From the NCBI RefSeq assembly GCF_963678635.1, contig NC_087064.1, forward strand, positions 20,014,509 through 20,078,508: a DNA stretch of 64,000 nucleotides. Reading direction: 5' to 3'. Of the stretch, positions 62,200 through 64,000 are shown in pieces. Position numbers and translations under genes: made by a program. Under the pieces are notes generated by a model, which worked only from the letters and a program-made list of their open reading frames with translations, ran no database searches and was not told the DNA's origin. Each line of letters starts with the position of its first letter. The stretch's first letter is position 1. The stretch is from Symsagittifera roscoffensis. Its lineage: Eukaryota > Xenacoelomorpha > Acoela > Convolutidae.

Positions 62200-64000
62200 T
62201 AAGCCTAAAATGTTTATCATATGCAAATGCAACAGGTGATGCGCAACGAAGGGACAGCCTATGAGTCGAATGTGAAAACTCGGGCTTCAATCAAGAAAAG
62301 AAAAAGGAGATAAGCTTAAGCCAGTCCTGGACAGGCTGAGGGAGAAGGGCATGTAATTTCTCGGCGCTGATGCATCGGAAGAATAGAATGGGGGAATTGT
62401 TCCCTGTGGACTTGCATATGACGTGAAAATAAGGTGCTGCTCCAATAGAGGAAAAAATAGGGTTCTCCAATAGAGAAAATTATCGCAGTGATTACACAAC
62501 ATCAAAAGCATCGAACTTTTTAAGAGAGCGCCCAGTTTTAGCTGCGAGTAGACAGTCGAGACTTTTTGTAACTTAAAAAAATCTAAAAATCAGGGTCATT
62601 TTGGAAAAACAAGTCTTGATATCACATGACAATTGAGTATCGGATCTCACCAAAGCATCATAACGCTGACATATTTAGCAGGATGGCTAAAACCTCGAAG
62701 AGACTGGAGCGAATGTAAGCCAACTAGGCAGAGATCAAGGAGGATTCTTGTTCATTGACATTGATTTTGTGATTCAGTTCACCTCGACAATGTGACTGCA
62801 TAACGTATTATAGGACATTCTGAGCTTTCAGTGAAAGAAACCAGCCAAAGCGTGCGATTAGCTAATATCTTTTGATAAATTGCTGAACTCAAATTTGGAG
62901 CAATGTTGGAAAATCAACAGCGATGATGGATGAGACGATCGAAGTCGCAGTAGCAAAAATGAAGAAATTGAGTGACTTTTTTGGGGGACAACCCATATTG
63001 AACGTCTGCGTTCAACTCATTGAGAGAGGCTGGATCAAACTGATGAAATTGTTTAGTTTAATTTTCTGTGGTAAATTGCCAGCTCTTCCGGTTGCTCTTT
63101 AGGCACTGCTTCCTGTAAATGGTCTTAGATTGCCATTTCTTGTGGCAATTAGTTGTTTGCTTGAAGCTTTTCCTTCTTCCTAGCAACTGCGACTTGGACC
63201 TATGGACTGTGAAAATAAAAAACACCCTTAATTTTTATTTCTCTGACCGATTTTTTGAAGAATTTTTTTTCAGGTAAAATTTGCCGTTGAATTCCAATTT
63301 AGATAACAACTGATGTCCCGGAAAGATTAAGCAACAATGCTAGTCTTTTTTACAAGGAAAACGTAATGAGTAAAAAATATTCTTAGGTTCTGCCTAATAC
63401 CAACTGTTTACTGGCTTGATTCGGACAATCAGACAATTAAGGAACACACTGAGTTGGCGTTTGAAAGCATAGCAAAACTTTCTTCTATATTTGATCAAAA
63501 AAAGTGTACCCATTGTGTTCAATAACAACCCCGCAAACAGAAAATTTCATAAGGCTGAAAAGTTTTTGGCTAATATTGCTAAAGAGTTTTGATATATGGG
63601 GTAGGGTACCAAAAACATTTTTTTACTATCACATAACATTTTCTATCCTAAAACTGGCTTGAAAGGCCTGCGGGGTTCCATTTTGAGTCTGAAACCCCAG
63701 TCAGTTTGAAACCCGGAAGGACACTTGTATCCTTTTCTCAGTCACTATCAGCCTATTTATTGGTTACTTAACAATTAAACATCACCTGTCTGGTCTCTTG
63801 ATACGTATAAGACTAAAGTTCAATTCACAGTTACTTCACACGTTTGGACAAATTCTTATAAGAAATTTTTTTGGTAAGATTCATCCAAAGTTTTCACCAC
63901 CCGCAAAAGCATCCGAAGGAACCGCGTCTTCATTTTGATGCTATTGATTGGGAACTTCTTGGCATGCAATATTTTCCGCGTTTAGTTTAAGGGGCATTTG
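62200..64000. other. Non-coding tail of the window
   Basis: No gene recognised. Some of it may be further decayed pol of the 62-kb relic, but I found no RNase H or integrase motifs on plus. Confidence 0.5.

Noticed and set aside
61820-62290. 156-codon minus ORF
   Set aside because: It is antisense to a recognisable Ty3 RT relic on plus and has no recognisable content.
16051-64000. CRISPR arrays, prokaryotic operons, riboswitches
   Set aside because: Intron-containing host genes and retroelements show this is a eukaryotic genome; no regularly spaced short repeats of the CRISPR kind were seen.

Overview
This is a window of an AT-rich animal genome, probably an invertebrate; I cannot name the species. 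The host content is two intron-containing genes on the minus strand: a Polycomb H3K27 methyltransferase of the E(z)/EZH family (about 25.18-40.60 kb, 11 coding exons with compatible phases at every junction) and the small-subunit ribosomal protein gene RPS15A (about 49.18-50.56 kb, two coding exons). The rest is intron, intergenic DNA and mobile-element debris.

Layout. (1) About 0-16 kb, minus strand: a large env-bearing Ty3/gypsy (Metaviridae-like) retroelement. In transcript order it has a leader with a degenerate triplicated motif, a 112-aa basic ORF, a 26-aa ORF, a 351-aa ORF, a 1127-aa Gag-protease ORF, pol (RT, RNase H, D-D-35-E integrase), two small overlapping hydrophobic ORFs, a 391-codon open frame with no ATG, and a 1420-codon env frame with signal peptide, ectodomain, one membrane segment and a very long C-terminal extension. 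It is interrupted mostly by in-frame stop codons. The coding strand is A/C-rich. I could not find paired LTRs, and the 3' end may lie left of base 1. (2) 16-25 kb: non-coding DNA with tandem repeats, hairpins and tRNA-like SINE fragments. (3) 25-40.6 kb: E(z), with hAT-type MITEs, tRNA-derived SINEs, a foldback repeat and a tRNA-related minisatellite in its introns. (4) 40.6-49 kb: degenerate ~80-bp repeats, a dispersed repeat family, a LINE reverse transcriptase relic and a duplicated exon-like segment. (5) 49-50.6 kb: RPS15A. (6) 51.8-60.8 kb, minus strand: a second, heavily decayed and unidentified multi-ORF module with a coiled-coil segment and two SGNH/GDSL-like segments. (7) 61-64 kb: a palindromic repeat cluster and a Ty3-type RT relic on the plus strand whose catalytic DD reads NN.

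The strongest candidate for something not described is the 16-kb retroelement with its extra ORFs between pol and env and its env-tail fusion. The 52-60 kb double-SGNH module is second. Both are broken copies, so intact relatives elsewhere in the genome would be needed to read the true gene structures.
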